12,706 nt of DNA from Paracoccaceae bacterium (GCA_002746395.1 NVXA01000002.1:62708-75413), one strand, 5' to 3'; shown: positions 1 to 7,528, counted from the stretch's first letter. A program made the numbers and translations. Notes: a model not told the origin generated them from the sequence alone.

Positions 1-324
1 CCCGCCAACTACCCCGCCTTGGGTCGCATGATGCTGTGGGTCGATAAACCAGGCAGCGCCAACAAGATTTTCTGGGGGCTGGCAATCGCCAGTATCCTCG
101 CGTTTCTGGCGGATTTCACCTACGAAAAGCATGGCAATTTTCATATCGCAGAAATCCCCGGGTTCTACGGCATATTCGGCTTCGTCGCCTTCACCGCCCT
201 GATCCTGATAGCAAAAACCTTACGTGTTTTTATCAAACGTCCCGAGGATTACTACGGTGACAAAGCCATAGACGCCGAGGATTACCCCGAAGACCAGTTG
301 GATAAGGTTGACTACGATGCTTGA
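1..324 (+). CDS. Small two-helix membrane protein upstream of antiporter subunit (5' end outside window)
   Basis: The reading frame is open from the first base to a TGA at 322-324, giving 107 visible residues. The gene probably starts before the window, although a TTG at 19 or ATG at 28 could serve as starts inside it. Two hydrophobic segments are visible (around IFWGLAIASILAFLADF and GFYGIFGFVAFTALILIA), followed by a basic stretch (RVFIKR) and a strongly acidic tail rich in D, E and Y. This suggests a small bitopic or hairpin inner-membrane protein. Its stop overlaps the start of the next gene (ATGCTTGA, 317-324), so the two are probably translationally coupled. An accessory subunit of the antiporter-like complex is a reasonable inference from context. 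I do not recognise the family with certainty. Confidence 0.7.
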   Translation, partial: PANYPALGRMMLWVDKPGSANKIFWGLAIASILAFLADFTYEKHGNFHIAEIPGFYGIFGFVAFTALILIAKTLRVFIKRPEDYYGDKAIDAEDYPEDQLDKVDYDA

Positions 325-2014
325 CCAAATTCCCACCGCCTTCCTGTTTTTCGCCGCGGCCATCGCGGTGATCGCTGTGCCCAAAGGCCCGATCCGCAGT
401 TCGTTTATGCTGCTGGTTCCCATAATTGCGGGCTACCAAGTCTGGAACCTTGACGCAGGCATATCCAATCAAGTCGAATTCTTCGGCTTCACGCTCGATC
501 TGATGCGCGTCGATAAACTCTCGCGCGCGTTTGCGCTGATTTTCACACTCGCCGCCTTCCTTGGCAATCTTTACGCATGGCATTTACGCGACACCGTCCA
601 ACAGGTTGCAGCCTTGATATATGCAGGCTCCGCCATCGGCGCGGTGTTCGCAGGCGACCTGATAACCTTGTTTTTCTATTGGGAAGGCACGGCGCTGGCC
701 TCCGTCTTCCTGATCTGGGCGCGTCGCAGCGAAGGGTCTTATAATACCGGCATGCGCTACCTGATCATCCAGATTGCCTCCGGTGTTGTCCTGCTGGCAG
801 GCGCGGCGCTGGTGTACCGCGAAACCGGTTCAATCACGTTTGAAAACATGACGTTAGGCTCGCTGGGAACATGGTTAATATTCCTGTCCTTCGGCGTCAA
901 AGCTGCTTTCCCGTTGCTGCACAACTGGCTGCAAGACAGCTATCCAGCCGCAACCATTACAGGCACCGTTATCCTGTCTACCTTCACCACGAAACTCGCG
1001 ATATACGCGTTGGCCCGTGGGTTCGCAGGCACCGAAATTCTTATCTATATCGGCGCCATTATGGCCGTGTTTCCGATCTTTTTCGCGGTTATCGGTAACG
1101 ATCTGCGCCGCGTTCTATCCTACGGTTTGAACAGTCAGCTAGGCTTCATGGTCGTAGGTATTGGCATTGGCACAGAGATGGCGCTAAACGGTACAGCAGC
1201 CCACGCCGTCGCGTCGGTCCTTTACCAATCCCTACTATTCATGAGCGTGGGCGCGGTGCTGTATCGCACCGGAACCTCCAAAGCGACGGAACTTGGCGGG
1301 CTTTACAGAACCATGCCGCTAACGGCGATATTTTGCATGGTCGGCGCGGCATCCATCTCGGCCTTTCCGTTATTTTCCGGCTTTGTGACTAAGCCCTTAA
1401 TCATCGACGAAGCAGGGGCCGGAAACTACCCAATCGTTTGGGCGGCCTTAATTTTTGCCAGCGCGGGGGTGTTGTTGCACTCCGGCATCAAAGTCCCGTT
1501 CTTTACCTTCTTCGCCCGCGACAGCGGCTTGCGCCCAAAAGAGGCACCGAGCCACATGTTGCTGGCCATGGGCTTCACCGCAGCAATATCAATTTATATC
1601 GGCATTTCGCCCAATTTCCTTTATAGCCTGCTACCTTACGACGTGGAATACCACCCATACACAACCGGGCACGTGGTCGGGCAGTTGCAACTTCTGCTTT
1701 TCGCCTTGCTTGCCTTCGGTGTGTTGATGCGCACCGGCATTCACCCACCCGAAATCCGGGCTATCAATCTGGACACAGACTGGACCTACCGCCGATTCTT
1801 GCCAAACGTCATAGGCACGGTCGCACGCAGCATGTCCAAAATCTGGGCGCTTAACAGCACATTCTGGCATCGTACAATATCGAGCGTTATCTCACGCCTG
1901 AACAACTCCCATGGTCCCGAGGGACGTATGGCGCAGGTTTGGCCAACCGGATCAATGGTCTTGTGGATTGCGATTTTGCTGGGCATCACCCTGATCGTAA
2001 ACTTCGTTAGTTAG
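317..2014 (+). CDS. MrpD/NuoM-type cation/proton antiporter subunit D family protein
   Basis: This 565-residue polytopic membrane protein belongs to the proton-conducting transporter family shared by Mrp antiporter subunits A/D and complex I subunits NuoL/M/N. It would act in the inner membrane, moving protons or Na+. Family landmarks are visible: the TM5 glutamate in FYWEGTA (E123), the TM7 lysine in GVKAAFPLLHNWL (K195), a further lysine in TTKLAIYAL (K226), NDLRRVLSYGLNSQLGFM (261-278), and FPLFSGFVTKP (350-360). The usual H..xK-LLF motif appears here as AAHAVASVLYQSLLFM, with Gln304 where lysine is common. A C-terminal region carries LDTDWTYRRF and a last membrane helix. The start is taken as ATG 317, overlapping the upstream stop. 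A TTG at 308 would add three residues and is less likely. The visible partner gene is not a recognisable Mrp or Nuo subunit, so the exact complex is unclear. Confidence 0.88.
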   Translation: MLDQIPTAFLFFAAAIAVIAVPKGPIRSSFMLLVPIIAGYQVWNLDAGISNQVEFFGFTLDLMRVDKLSRAFALIFTLAAFLGNLYAWHLRDTVQQVAALIYAGSAIGAVFAGDLITLFFYWEGTALASVFLIWARRSEGSYNTGMRYLIIQIASGVVLLAGAALVYRETGSITFENMTLGSLGTWLIFLSFGVKAAFPLLHNWLQDSYPAATITGTVILSTFTTKLAIYALARGFAGTEILIYIGAIMAVFPIFFAVIGNDLRRVLSYGLNSQLGFMVVGIGIGTEMALNGTAAHAVASVLYQSLLFMSVGAVLYRTGTSKATELGGLYRTMPLTAIFCMVGAASISAFPLFSGFVTKPLIIDEAGAGNYPIVWAALIFASAGVLLHSGIKVPFFTFFARDSGLRPKEAPSHMLLAMGFTAAISIYIGISPNFLYSLLPYDVEYHPYTTGHVVGQLQLLLFALLAFGVLMRTGIHPPEIRAINLDTDWTYRRFLPNVIGTVARSMSKIWALNSTFWHRTISSVISRLNNSHGPEGRMAQVWPTGSMVLWIAILLGITLIVNFVS

Positions 2015-2022
2015 GCGCACCC

Positions 2023-2799
2023 ATGCAAACCCCATTAGATCAAGCCCATGCCCTGATGACCGCGGATGAAACACAAAATCTGCGTTTTTATGAACGTCTT
2101 GCTGACGCGGAGCTGTTCTTGATGCTTGAAGAAGAGGCCCGCGAAGATCGCGCCCGTCCGTTGATCTTTGACACCAGCGACGGGGCCTTTGCGATGGTGT
2201 TTGACCGCGAAGACCGTCTCGCGGAATTTGTTGATTCGCCAACCCCGTTTGTCGCCATGTCTGGCCGCCGTATCGCAAAGATGCTGGCTGGTGAAAATAT
2301 CGGGATGGGCCTAAATTTAGGCGTTGCCCCGTCAAGCATGTTAATGCCACCCGCAAACGTTGACTGGCTGAACGAAGTTTTAGGCGCAAAATCCAGCGTA
2401 ACCGAGGCCGTACCCGAACAACTCCATCCCCCCAAAGGGTTGCCTGAAAGTTTGATTTCGGCCCTAGATATCAAGCTTGCGAACATGTCTGGCGTTGTTA
2501 CGGCGGCGTATCTCGTGGGGGTTACCTACACGGGTGGACAAAGCGGACATATGCTGGCGATGATTGACGTGCCACACCCCGCACAAGCGGGCGTCGCCGA
2601 GGCGATTTCCGAAGCCTTGGCTTTCAGCGGGATCGAGGCCGGACAACTGGACGTGACCTTCCTTGCGGTGGACTCCGCCCATATCGAAGGGTTCGCCAAT
2701 GTGGGTCTAAAATTTGACGTACCCGATTTGGTGTTGCCCGCCCCGTTACAACCATTGGCCCCGGGAATGGACCCGCAAAACCCGCCAAAACTGCGTTAA
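2023..2799 (+). CDS. SseB family protein
   Basis: This 258-residue soluble protein resembles the SseB family, with the N-terminal SseB fold over roughly residues 20-125 (FYERLADAELFLMLEEEA, then PLIFDTSDGAFAMVFDREDRLAEF, then a conserved GLNLGVAPSSMLMPP segment) and a second domain over about 150-240. SseB was named for serine sensitivity when overexpressed in E. coli, and its biochemical role is not settled. There is no signal peptide or membrane segment. It starts 8 nt after the antiporter stop, so it is probably co-transcribed, with TTAGG as a weak ribosome-binding site. Its TAA stop at 2797-2799 overlaps the stop of the convergent PopZ-like gene. The product class is fairly secure. The function is not. 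Confidence 0.8.
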   Translation: MQTPLDQAHALMTADETQNLRFYERLADAELFLMLEEEAREDRARPLIFDTSDGAFAMVFDREDRLAEFVDSPTPFVAMSGRRIAKMLAGENIGMGLNLGVAPSSMLMPPANVDWLNEVLGAKSSVTEAVPEQLHPPKGLPESLISALDIKLANMSGVVTAAYLVGVTYTGGQSGHMLAMIDVPHPAQAGVAEAISEALAFSGIEAGQLDVTFLAVDSAHIEGFANVGLKFDVPDLVLPAPLQPLAPGMDPQNPPKLR

Positions 2800-3230
2800 C
2801 GCTGCTTTTCCAGCAACTGCACCATATCGCGTTTAATCGCCCCGATAATTTCTTTGCCAAGCTCTCCGCGAAGCTGTTCTTGCACCACTTCGCGCACCAT
2901 ATCGCGCAGAAGCCCTTCATCAATTGCGGGGTTCGCAACAGCAAAGCTTTCGCCCAAAGCGTTGGGGGTGTCATGCGGCACGCGCGCAGTTTTATCGAGT
3001 ATCCGCGCCTTTGGATTCACGACCTTCACCTTCATATGCGGATGAAGGATTAGGATTTTCGCAGGCAGGTTTGGTTGTTGCACTGCCCGCTTCGTCGGCT
3101 TCTTCTTAGCTTTTTCAAGCTGGATGGGCGGTGTAGATGTTTCTGGAAACTTCGCACGTGTTTCATCGCGAACCATATTGCGAATGGCCGATAAAACGTC
3201 GTTCAAGTTTTCTTTTTCCGGATTTTCCAC
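2796..3230 (-). CDS. Short PopZ/DUF2497-like protein with basic linker
   Basis: This encodes a 144-residue protein starting at GTG 3230. An in-frame TGA lies 9 nt upstream, and GAGGG just upstream is a closely spaced ribosome-binding site. The N-terminus (ENLNDVLSAIRNMVRDE, residues 7-23) resembles the first helix of PopZ-type proteins (pattern EEILASIRRIIxE). The C-terminus (LLRDMVREVVQEQLRGEL onward, 107-142) resembles their oligomerisation helices. PopZ is the polar hub that anchors chromosome centromeres in Caulobacter. The order pcm / tolC / DUF2497 is a known alphaproteobacterial arrangement and supports the match. The linker is unusual: residues 31-90 hold 13 K/R and only 3 D/E, whereas PopZ has an acidic proline-rich linker. 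No cysteine or membrane segment is seen. Assignment rests on short helical similarity and synteny, so a lineage-specific relative with another role is possible. Confidence 0.6.
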   Translation of the reverse strand: MENPEKENLNDVLSAIRNMVRDETRAKFPETSTPPIQLEKAKKKPTKRAVQQPNLPAKILILHPHMKVKVVNPKARILDKTARVPHDTPNALGESFAVANPAIDEGLLRDMVREVVQEQLRGELGKEIIGAIKRDMVQLLEKQR

Positions 3231-3293
3231 ACGCCCTCACACCTGTTGATCTGCAATCAAATTAGCGGAGTTCGTGTTCTTGCGTCAACCGCT

Positions 3294-4682
3294 TTACTTC
3301 CAGCGATCTCCGATAGCATCAAGGATGCTGCTGCCGGAAAAAGGCGTTGACGTTTTGCTGGTTACGGCATCGAAGTTCACTTGCGGGTCATAAACCGGAA
3401 TACCCAAATCAAGATTCTCGACCGTCAGCAGCCCCATGGAAGACAACAGGTTCAACGCTGCCACATATTCATCCCGCTGCGCCGATGCCAGATTTGATCT
3501 GGCTGCCAGCAAATCTTGCTCCGCATCCAGCAAATCAAGCGTTGTACGCGAACCAAGCCGTGTTTCTTCTTTGATGGCATTATAGGCGATTTGCGATGCT
3601 TCGATCTGCAAATTAGCCGCAACAATGGATGCCCGCCCTACCCGAATATTGGCCCAGGAAGACGCGGTTCCCTGCCTAATTTGACGCATAACGTTTTGTG
3701 TCGTGGCTTTGCGACTTTCCAGTATCTGCGCCGCAGAACGGATCGAACTGGACATCACGCCGCCATTGTAAATTGGTATCTGGCCGCTTAACGAAACCGT
3801 CGCTTGCGTATTTTCAACCCGATCGAGTAGCCCGGGAACGTTGGTATATTCCATCGCCCCGCCCAGCGTAACTGTCCCCAAACGCGCGGCGCGCGCACGG
3901 GCTATATCATATTCGGCGGCCTTTTCAGCGAACCGCGTTGCTAAAATCGAAGGGTGCTCGCGCATTGCGATCGACTCGGCCTCGGCCAAGGAATTGGGCA
4001 ACCTTGGCAATGCCGGTGGCGCTTGCAGGTTCACAGGCTCCCCGCCCACAATCGCGCGGTATATTTCTTTGGACAACGCCAAACGACCGGAACTGGCTGC
4101 CAGACTTGTTTTCGTTGCCGCAAGGCGTGCTTCCACCAATGCCACATCCGTGCGTGTAACCGCCCCGACCGCAAATCGGTCTTGCATCGCTTTAACTTGT
4201 TGTTCGATCACCGTGACATCGTTTTGCGCCAATGCGAGGAATTTTTGATCGCGCCGCACATCAAGATACGCCGTCGCCGCACTTAGCAACACAGATTGGT
4301 CGCTGGCCTTAAGGTTTTCGCGTGATGCATAGACCATATAGGCCGCCGCATTCACCGCATCCGCCGTACGCCCACCGTCAAAAACCACCAAGCGCGCATC
4401 CAGCGACGCGCGTAAAGTATTGGCCGGATCACTAAGGGCGTCGATATCGGCAGTATAGGCCGTAACACCAGACAACGAAACCGAAGGGCGTTTTCCTGCC
4501 CCAGCCTGAACCACCGATTCATCTTGCGAACGAAGGCTCGCGCGGCTGATTTCAAGGGATGGGTTGCTTTGGTACGCCTCTATCAACGCTTCTTGCAAGG
4601 TTACAGCCGACGCGCCAAGTGGCATGAAAGGAATACCAGCAATCGTGGCAACCAAATACCAGGTTTTTAACTTGCGCTGCAT
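3294..4682 (-). CDS. tolC: TolC-family outer membrane efflux channel protein
   Basis: The 462-residue product has a clear Sec signal peptide (basic MQRKLK, hydrophobic core, likely cleavage after ASA at residue 26) followed by VTLQEALIEAYQSNPSLEISRASLRSQ, the typical opening of TolC/OEP proteins. The long helical body with two internal repeats (LALAQNDVTVIEQQ and later AYNAIKEETRLGSRTTLDLLDAEQDLL) is characteristic. TolC trimers form the outer-membrane and periplasmic duct for tripartite efflux pumps and type I secretion. The start is ATG 4680-4682 with a good GGAG ribosome-binding site 9 nt upstream. It follows the pcm-like gene by 68 nt and precedes the PopZ-like gene by 63 nt, probably in one transcription unit. 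No inner-membrane pump or adaptor gene lies in the window, so the partner system is unknown. Confidence 0.92.
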   Translation of the reverse strand: MQRKLKTWYLVATIAGIPFMPLGASAVTLQEALIEAYQSNPSLEISRASLRSQDESVVQAGAGKRPSVSLSGVTAYTADIDALSDPANTLRASLDARLVVFDGGRTADAVNAAAYMVYASRENLKASDQSVLLSAATAYLDVRRDQKFLALAQNDVTVIEQQVKAMQDRFAVGAVTRTDVALVEARLAATKTSLAASSGRLALSKEIYRAIVGGEPVNLQAPPALPRLPNSLAEAESIAMREHPSILATRFAEKAAEYDIARARAARLGTVTLGGAMEYTNVPGLLDRVENTQATVSLSGQIPIYNGGVMSSSIRSAAQILESRKATTQNVMRQIRQGTASSWANIRVGRASIVAANLQIEASQIAYNAIKEETRLGSRTTLDLLDAEQDLLAARSNLASAQRDEYVAALNLLSSMGLLTVENLDLGIPVYDPQVNFDAVTSKTSTPFSGSSILDAIGDRWK

Positions 4683-4750
4683 CGTCGACTCTCCGTTAAG
4701 TTATCGGTTGCTCACTATGTGTCGTTTTAATACACGAGTGCAAGGTGTGC

Positions 4751-5404
4751 TTAGAAAGAAAACGTCTTTTCCGCAGCAAAGCCAGGCAAAATCGGGGCCG
4801 TAGCATCAAATACAGCGTCCCAGCTTATTCCGGATGCTGTGCGAACGCCGATACGGCATTGCCCGTTCGGGCCATCCACGAAAATTGCAGCAATCCGGCC
4901 ACCTATTTTCAACTGTGATGTCAGGGAATCAGGAAGAACCTGAACGCCCCCTTCCACTATAATCACATCATAAGGTCCATGTTTAGCCGCACCATCAACC
5001 AAAGGCCCAACATGCACCACAGCGTTATCCGCCGACTGTTCGCTTAGGGTCGTTTCTGCGATGGCAGCTTGCGCGGGGTTTTCCTCTACCGCAATCACGG
5101 CCTCCGCCAAACGTGCGATTACTGCGGCTGAATAGCCAAGACCAACACCGATATCCAGAACCAACTCATTCGACTTAATATTAAGTGATTCAAGCATCTT
5201 AGCAAGAACTCGCGGGGCCAGAACCACGCCACCATCTTCAAGGGTAATGTGCTTGCCTACATACGCGAGCGGGCGCATTTCATCTGGCACATAGACCTCG
5301 CGCGGGACGTGCAGCATTGCGTCGATAATAGGATACAGGGTCACATCCGAGGGGCGGACTTGTCCGTCAACCATCGCGATTCGAGCGGCTTGGTAATCAA
5401 TCAT
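4751..5404 (-). CDS. Protein-L-isoaspartate O-methyltransferase family protein (Pcm-like)
   Basis: This 217-residue SAM-dependent methyltransferase of the PCMT fold shows motif I at residues 81-99 (LVLDIGVGLGYSAAVIARL), the acidic SAM-ribose region VIAVEENP (103-110), and a post-motif block YDVIIVEGGVQVLPDSL followed by LKIGGRIAAI (145-174). The N-terminal half keeps the family outline (REVYVPDEMRPLAYVG, 35-50). True isoaspartate repair enzymes carry a Q/A-T-I-S-x-P segment next; here it reads DGGVVLAP (57-64), so the conserved Thr and Ser are absent. This suggests an altered substrate. It lies immediately upstream of tolC, as in many alphaproteobacteria. The start is ATG 5404 with AAAGG 8 nt upstream. 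Automatic pipelines would call this pcm. I treat isoaspartate repair as unproven. Confidence 0.83.
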   Translation of the reverse strand: MIDYQAARIAMVDGQVRPSDVTLYPIIDAMLHVPREVYVPDEMRPLAYVGKHITLEDGGVVLAPRVLAKMLESLNIKSNELVLDIGVGLGYSAAVIARLAEAVIAVEENPAQAAIAETTLSEQSADNAVVHVGPLVDGAAKHGPYDVIIVEGGVQVLPDSLTSQLKIGGRIAAIFVDGPNGQCRIGVRTASGISWDAVFDATAPILPGFAAEKTFSF

Positions 5405-5493
5405 GAGAATGGCCTTTTAAGTTGGGCTGATAGCCATCTTTTGGCACATATCGCAGGAGGGGGCAACTTGATCTGACAAATTACGTTTGACGC

Positions 5494-5522
5494 TTGCACG
5501 CCGCATTCACGATTGCTATAGC
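5494..5522 (+). promoter_or_regulatory. Candidate promoter for tRNA-Cys
   Basis: TTGCAC at 5494-5499 and TATAGC at 5517-5522 are separated by 17 bp and lie 22 bp before the tRNA, which fits a sigma-70 type promoter with a short 5' leader. An overlapping TTGACG at 5487-5492 is a better -35 hexamer but would sit 24 bp from this -10. The call is from pattern and position only. Confidence 0.45.
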
Positions 5523-5544
5523 AACCCTCGACCCGAAGGTGTCA

Positions 5545-5618
5545 GGCGAGTTGGCGGAGCGGTTACGCAGCGGATTGCAAATTCGTCTAGACCAGTTCGA
5601 CTCTGGTACTCGCCTCCA
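5545..5618 (+). tRNA. tRNA-Cys (anticodon GCA)
   Basis: The cloverleaf folds completely. The acceptor stem GGCGAGT (5545-5551) pairs with ACTCGCC (5608-5614). The anticodon stem GCGGA/TTCGT carries two G-U pairs and encloses the loop TTGCAAA, with anticodon GCA at 5577-5579. The T stem ACCAG/CTGGT is perfect around TTCGACT. The discriminator base is T (5615), the expected identity base for cysteine tRNA, and CCA is encoded at 5616-5618. The sequence is strongly similar to bacterial tRNA-Cys genes such as that of E. coli. It lies between the divergent pcm-like gene and the convergent cobT, whose stop codon is only 13 nt away. No integrase or duplicated tRNA end suggests use as an attachment site. 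Confidence 0.96.
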
Positions 5619-5631
5619 CCTTCTGGGTTAT

Positions 5632-6648
5632 TCACCCGTCACTCACACCGGCTTCTGTAAATGTGGCCATGCCGGAATGACATGCGATTGCCCCTTTCAG
5701 GACACCGATCGCCAATGCCGCACCGGAACCTTCGCCCAGACGCAAGCCAAGCGACAACAGCGGCTCTTTACCCAAATGGTTAAGAAGACGTTTATGCGCC
5801 TGTTCAGCCGATACATGGCCCGCCACACAATGATTCAACGCGCCCGAAGCCGTCTTTTCCAGAACCGAGGCCGCCGCCGTGCAAATAAATCCGTCAAGAA
5901 TTACCGGAATGCTTTCGGCCCGCGCACGGGCAATTGCGCCAACGATGGCCGCCAATTCACGCCCACCAAGGCAACGCAATGTCTCAAGCGCCGAGTCAGC
6001 CGACCTGTGCAAAGCAACACCGCGATCAACAACTGATGCCTTACGCTTAAGCCCTTCATCATCCACACCTGTTCCGCGCCCAACCCAGTCGTCACCGTTT
6101 CCACCAAATAGGGCCGAGGCAATAGCCGCCGCCGATGTGGTATTCCCGATCCCCATCTCGCCGCACACCAGAAGGTCGGCCGCCGGATCAACCGCATCCC
6201 AGCCGGTTTTCAATGCTTCGGTCACTTCGGCCTCACTCATTGCAGCCTCAGTTGTGAAATCGGCAGTTGGCGTATCCAGATCAAGCGCATGCACAGACAT
6301 TTTAGCCCCAAACGCCTTGGAAAGCTGGTTAATAGCCGCCCCGCCCGCCTCGAAGTTATAAACCATTTGCGCCGTCACCTCGGCTGGAAACGCTGAAACA
6401 CCTTGCGCGGTAACACCGTGGTTTCCTGCAAACACAATCACTTGCGGGTTTTCCAGCGTTGGTGCCGCCTGCCCGCGCCAGCCCGCATACCAGATGGCCA
6501 AATCCTCTAGCCGCCCAAGTGCGCCGGGCGGTTTGGTTAACACATCGTTACGCGCCTTGGCGCCCGCCTCGGCGGTTAGATCGGTTGAGGGGAACGCGTC
6601 AATAATAGCGGCAAACTCTGAAAGATTCGTAAACTGTTTGGCTGGCAT
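5632..6648 (-). CDS. cobT: Nicotinate-nucleotide--dimethylbenzimidazole phosphoribosyltransferase
   Basis: CobT transfers phosphoribose from nicotinate mononucleotide to 5,6-dimethylbenzimidazole, giving alpha-ribazole 5'-phosphate for the lower ligand of cobalamin. The 338-residue product shows the family signatures AGNHGV (74-79), GEMGIGNTT (163-171), GRGTGVDD (190-197), and the C-terminal [13 protein letters not shown] block (301-313), in which E306 matches the catalytic glutamate of the family. Length fits CobT (about 340-350). I chose ATG 6646-6648 because AGAGGG lies about 8 nt before it and the protein then begins at the usual position. A longer frame to 6726 would add 26 residues that read through the cobT-cobS stem-loop. 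It is divergent from cobS, the next enzyme of the pathway. The assignment is firm. Confidence 0.95.
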   Translation of the reverse strand: MPAKQFTNLSEFAAIIDAFPSTDLTAEAGAKARNDVLTKPPGALGRLEDLAIWYAGWRGQAAPTLENPQVIVFAGNHGVTAQGVSAFPAEVTAQMVYNFEAGGAAINQLSKAFGAKMSVHALDLDTPTADFTTEAAMSEAEVTEALKTGWDAVDPAADLLVCGEMGIGNTTSAAAIASALFGGNGDDWVGRGTGVDDEGLKRKASVVDRGVALHRSADSALETLRCLGGRELAAIVGAIARARAESIPVILDGFICTAAASVLEKTASGALNHCVAGHVSAEQAHKRLLNHLGKEPLLSLGLRLGEGSGAALAIGVLKGAIACHSGMATFTEAGVSDG

Positions 6649-6664
6649 GTTCTGTCCCTCTGTG

Positions 6665-6714
6665 TTTTGGTAACCTCTGCATAACGGGTTTGGAATCCCG
6701 TGTAGAGACCAAAA
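6665..6714. promoter_or_regulatory. Dyad-symmetric stem-loop between divergent cobT and cobS
   Basis: The 81-bp gap between the cobT and cobS starts holds nested complementary arms: TTTTGGT (6665-6671) with ACCAAAA (6708-6714), CTCT (6675-6678) with AGAG (6704-6707), and ACGGG (6684-6688) with CCCGT (6697-6701). Together they give 16 base pairs interrupted by small bulges (AAC; GCATA opposite GT), with the loop TTTGGAAT. The cobS ribosome-binding site (AAGG) begins just after the right arm. It could be a protein-binding operator for both genes or a folded 5' leader. It lacks the B12-box and the length of a cobalamin riboswitch, and has no T-tract for a terminator on either side. The symmetry is directly visible. 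The function is inferred. Confidence 0.5.
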
Positions 6715-6729
6715 ACGACAAGGCACATA

Positions 6730-7497
6730 ATGACCGAGACTACCGACAAGTTAGATCTTCAAGCTCATGATATCTGGGCCGCCTTCAGCCTGTTAACCCG
6801 CCTGCCCGCACCGGTTGATCACGCCCGTGCAGGTGCGCGCGCTGCGGCGGCGGTGTGGGCGTTTCCCATCGTGGGCTTGATCGTCGGGGGGGCGGCTGGC
6901 GGGTTGGCAGCCCTTGCCGGATGGCTGGGTTTACCACCCGGTTTGGCCGCGGCGAGCGCCTTGGCATTTCTTGCCGTAATCACAGGCGGGATGCACGAGG
7001 ACGGCTTGGCCGACTTCGCCGACGCTATGGGTGGCCTGACCAAGGAGCGGCGCTTGGAAATCATGAAGGACAGTCGCATTGGCGCTTACGGCGTCGTCGC
7101 CCTAACGATTGCGCTGCTGGCGCGGTGGTCCGGTATTGGCGAACTGTCCGGCTGGGCCATCATATTCATCCTCGCCGCCGTAGGGGCAACGTCGCGCGCG
7201 GTTATGGTTTTGTTAATGTATGCCATGCCCTCTGCGCGTGAATCGGGGTTATCGGCAAGCGTTGGCAAGCCAAACCGAACAACCGTTCTGGTCGCTAGTG
7301 GCATCGCATTTATTGTGTGCATCGCCTTCACGGGATTATCCGGTGTCGTGCTTTTCGCGCTGGTATTCGGGGGCGCATTGCCTGTTTACTGGATCGCGAA
7401 CCGAACTTTGGGTGGGCAGACTGGCGACGTTCTTGGGGCAGCACAACAAAGCGCCGAGATCGTCGGGCTTGCGGCCGCAATCGCCTTGCTGACATAA
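6730..7497 (+). CDS. cobS: Adenosylcobinamide-GDP ribazoletransferase (cobalamin synthase)
   Basis: CobS is the inner-membrane enzyme that joins alpha-ribazole (or its phosphate) to adenosylcobinamide-GDP, producing adenosylcobalamin (phosphate). The 255-residue product has the family hallmarks: LLTRLPAP near the N-terminus (21-28), the metal-binding [14 protein letters not shown] (89-102), and [14 protein letters not shown] (108-121), followed by several hydrophobic membrane helices. Length matches CobS (about 250). The start is ATG 6730 with AAGG about 6 nt upstream, directly after the stem-loop. It is divergent from cobT and converges on carD. No other cobalamin genes are in the window, so the remaining nucleotide-loop steps (cobU/P, cobC) would be encoded elsewhere. 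Confidence 0.95.
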   Translation: MTETTDKLDLQAHDIWAAFSLLTRLPAPVDHARAGARAAAAVWAFPIVGLIVGGAAGGLAALAGWLGLPPGLAAASALAFLAVITGGMHEDGLADFADAMGGLTKERRLEIMKDSRIGAYGVVALTIALLARWSGIGELSGWAIIFILAAVGATSRAVMVLLMYAMPSARESGLSASVGKPNRTTVLVASGIAFIVCIAFTGLSGVVLFALVFGGALPVYWIANRTLGGQTGDVLGAAQQSAEIVGLAAAIALLT

Positions 7498-7498
7498 A

Positions 7499-7528
7499 AA
7501 AGCCGCACCAAAACCTCGGCACGGCTTT
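7499..7528 (-). terminator. Rho-independent terminator of carD
   Basis: Read on the minus strand, AAAGCCGTGCC pairs with GGTGCGGCTTT to form an 11-bp stem, including one U-G and one G-U pair, with an 8-nt loop, followed by a run of T. It lies 8 nt past the carD stop. The two wobble pairs become C-A mismatches in the plus-strand transcript, where only the outer 7 bp remain and the T-run is broken. It should therefore serve carD well and the convergent cobS, whose stop codon touches it, only weakly. Confidence 0.8.

Noticed and set aside
308..316. TTG start for the antiporter subunit
   Set aside because: ATG at 317 overlaps the upstream stop in the usual coupled manner, and the TTG adds only three residues.
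5545..5618. tRNA-Cys as an integration site for a mobile element
   Set aside because: No integrase, direct repeat of the tRNA end, or atypical gene content lies on either side.
5494..6036. 180-codon plus-strand frame through the tRNA and antisense to cobT
   Set aside because: It contains the tRNA-Cys sequence and lies antisense to a firmly identified gene; its protein is basic, low-complexity and unlike any family.
6649..6726. Longer cobT start adding 26 residues
   Set aside because: It reads through the stem-loop, its residues do not resemble CobT, and ATG 6648 has a well-spaced AGAGGG.
6649..6729. Cobalamin riboswitch between cobT and cobS
   Set aside because: The gap is only 81 bp and lacks a B12-box and the multi-helix core; only a short partial resemblance is present.
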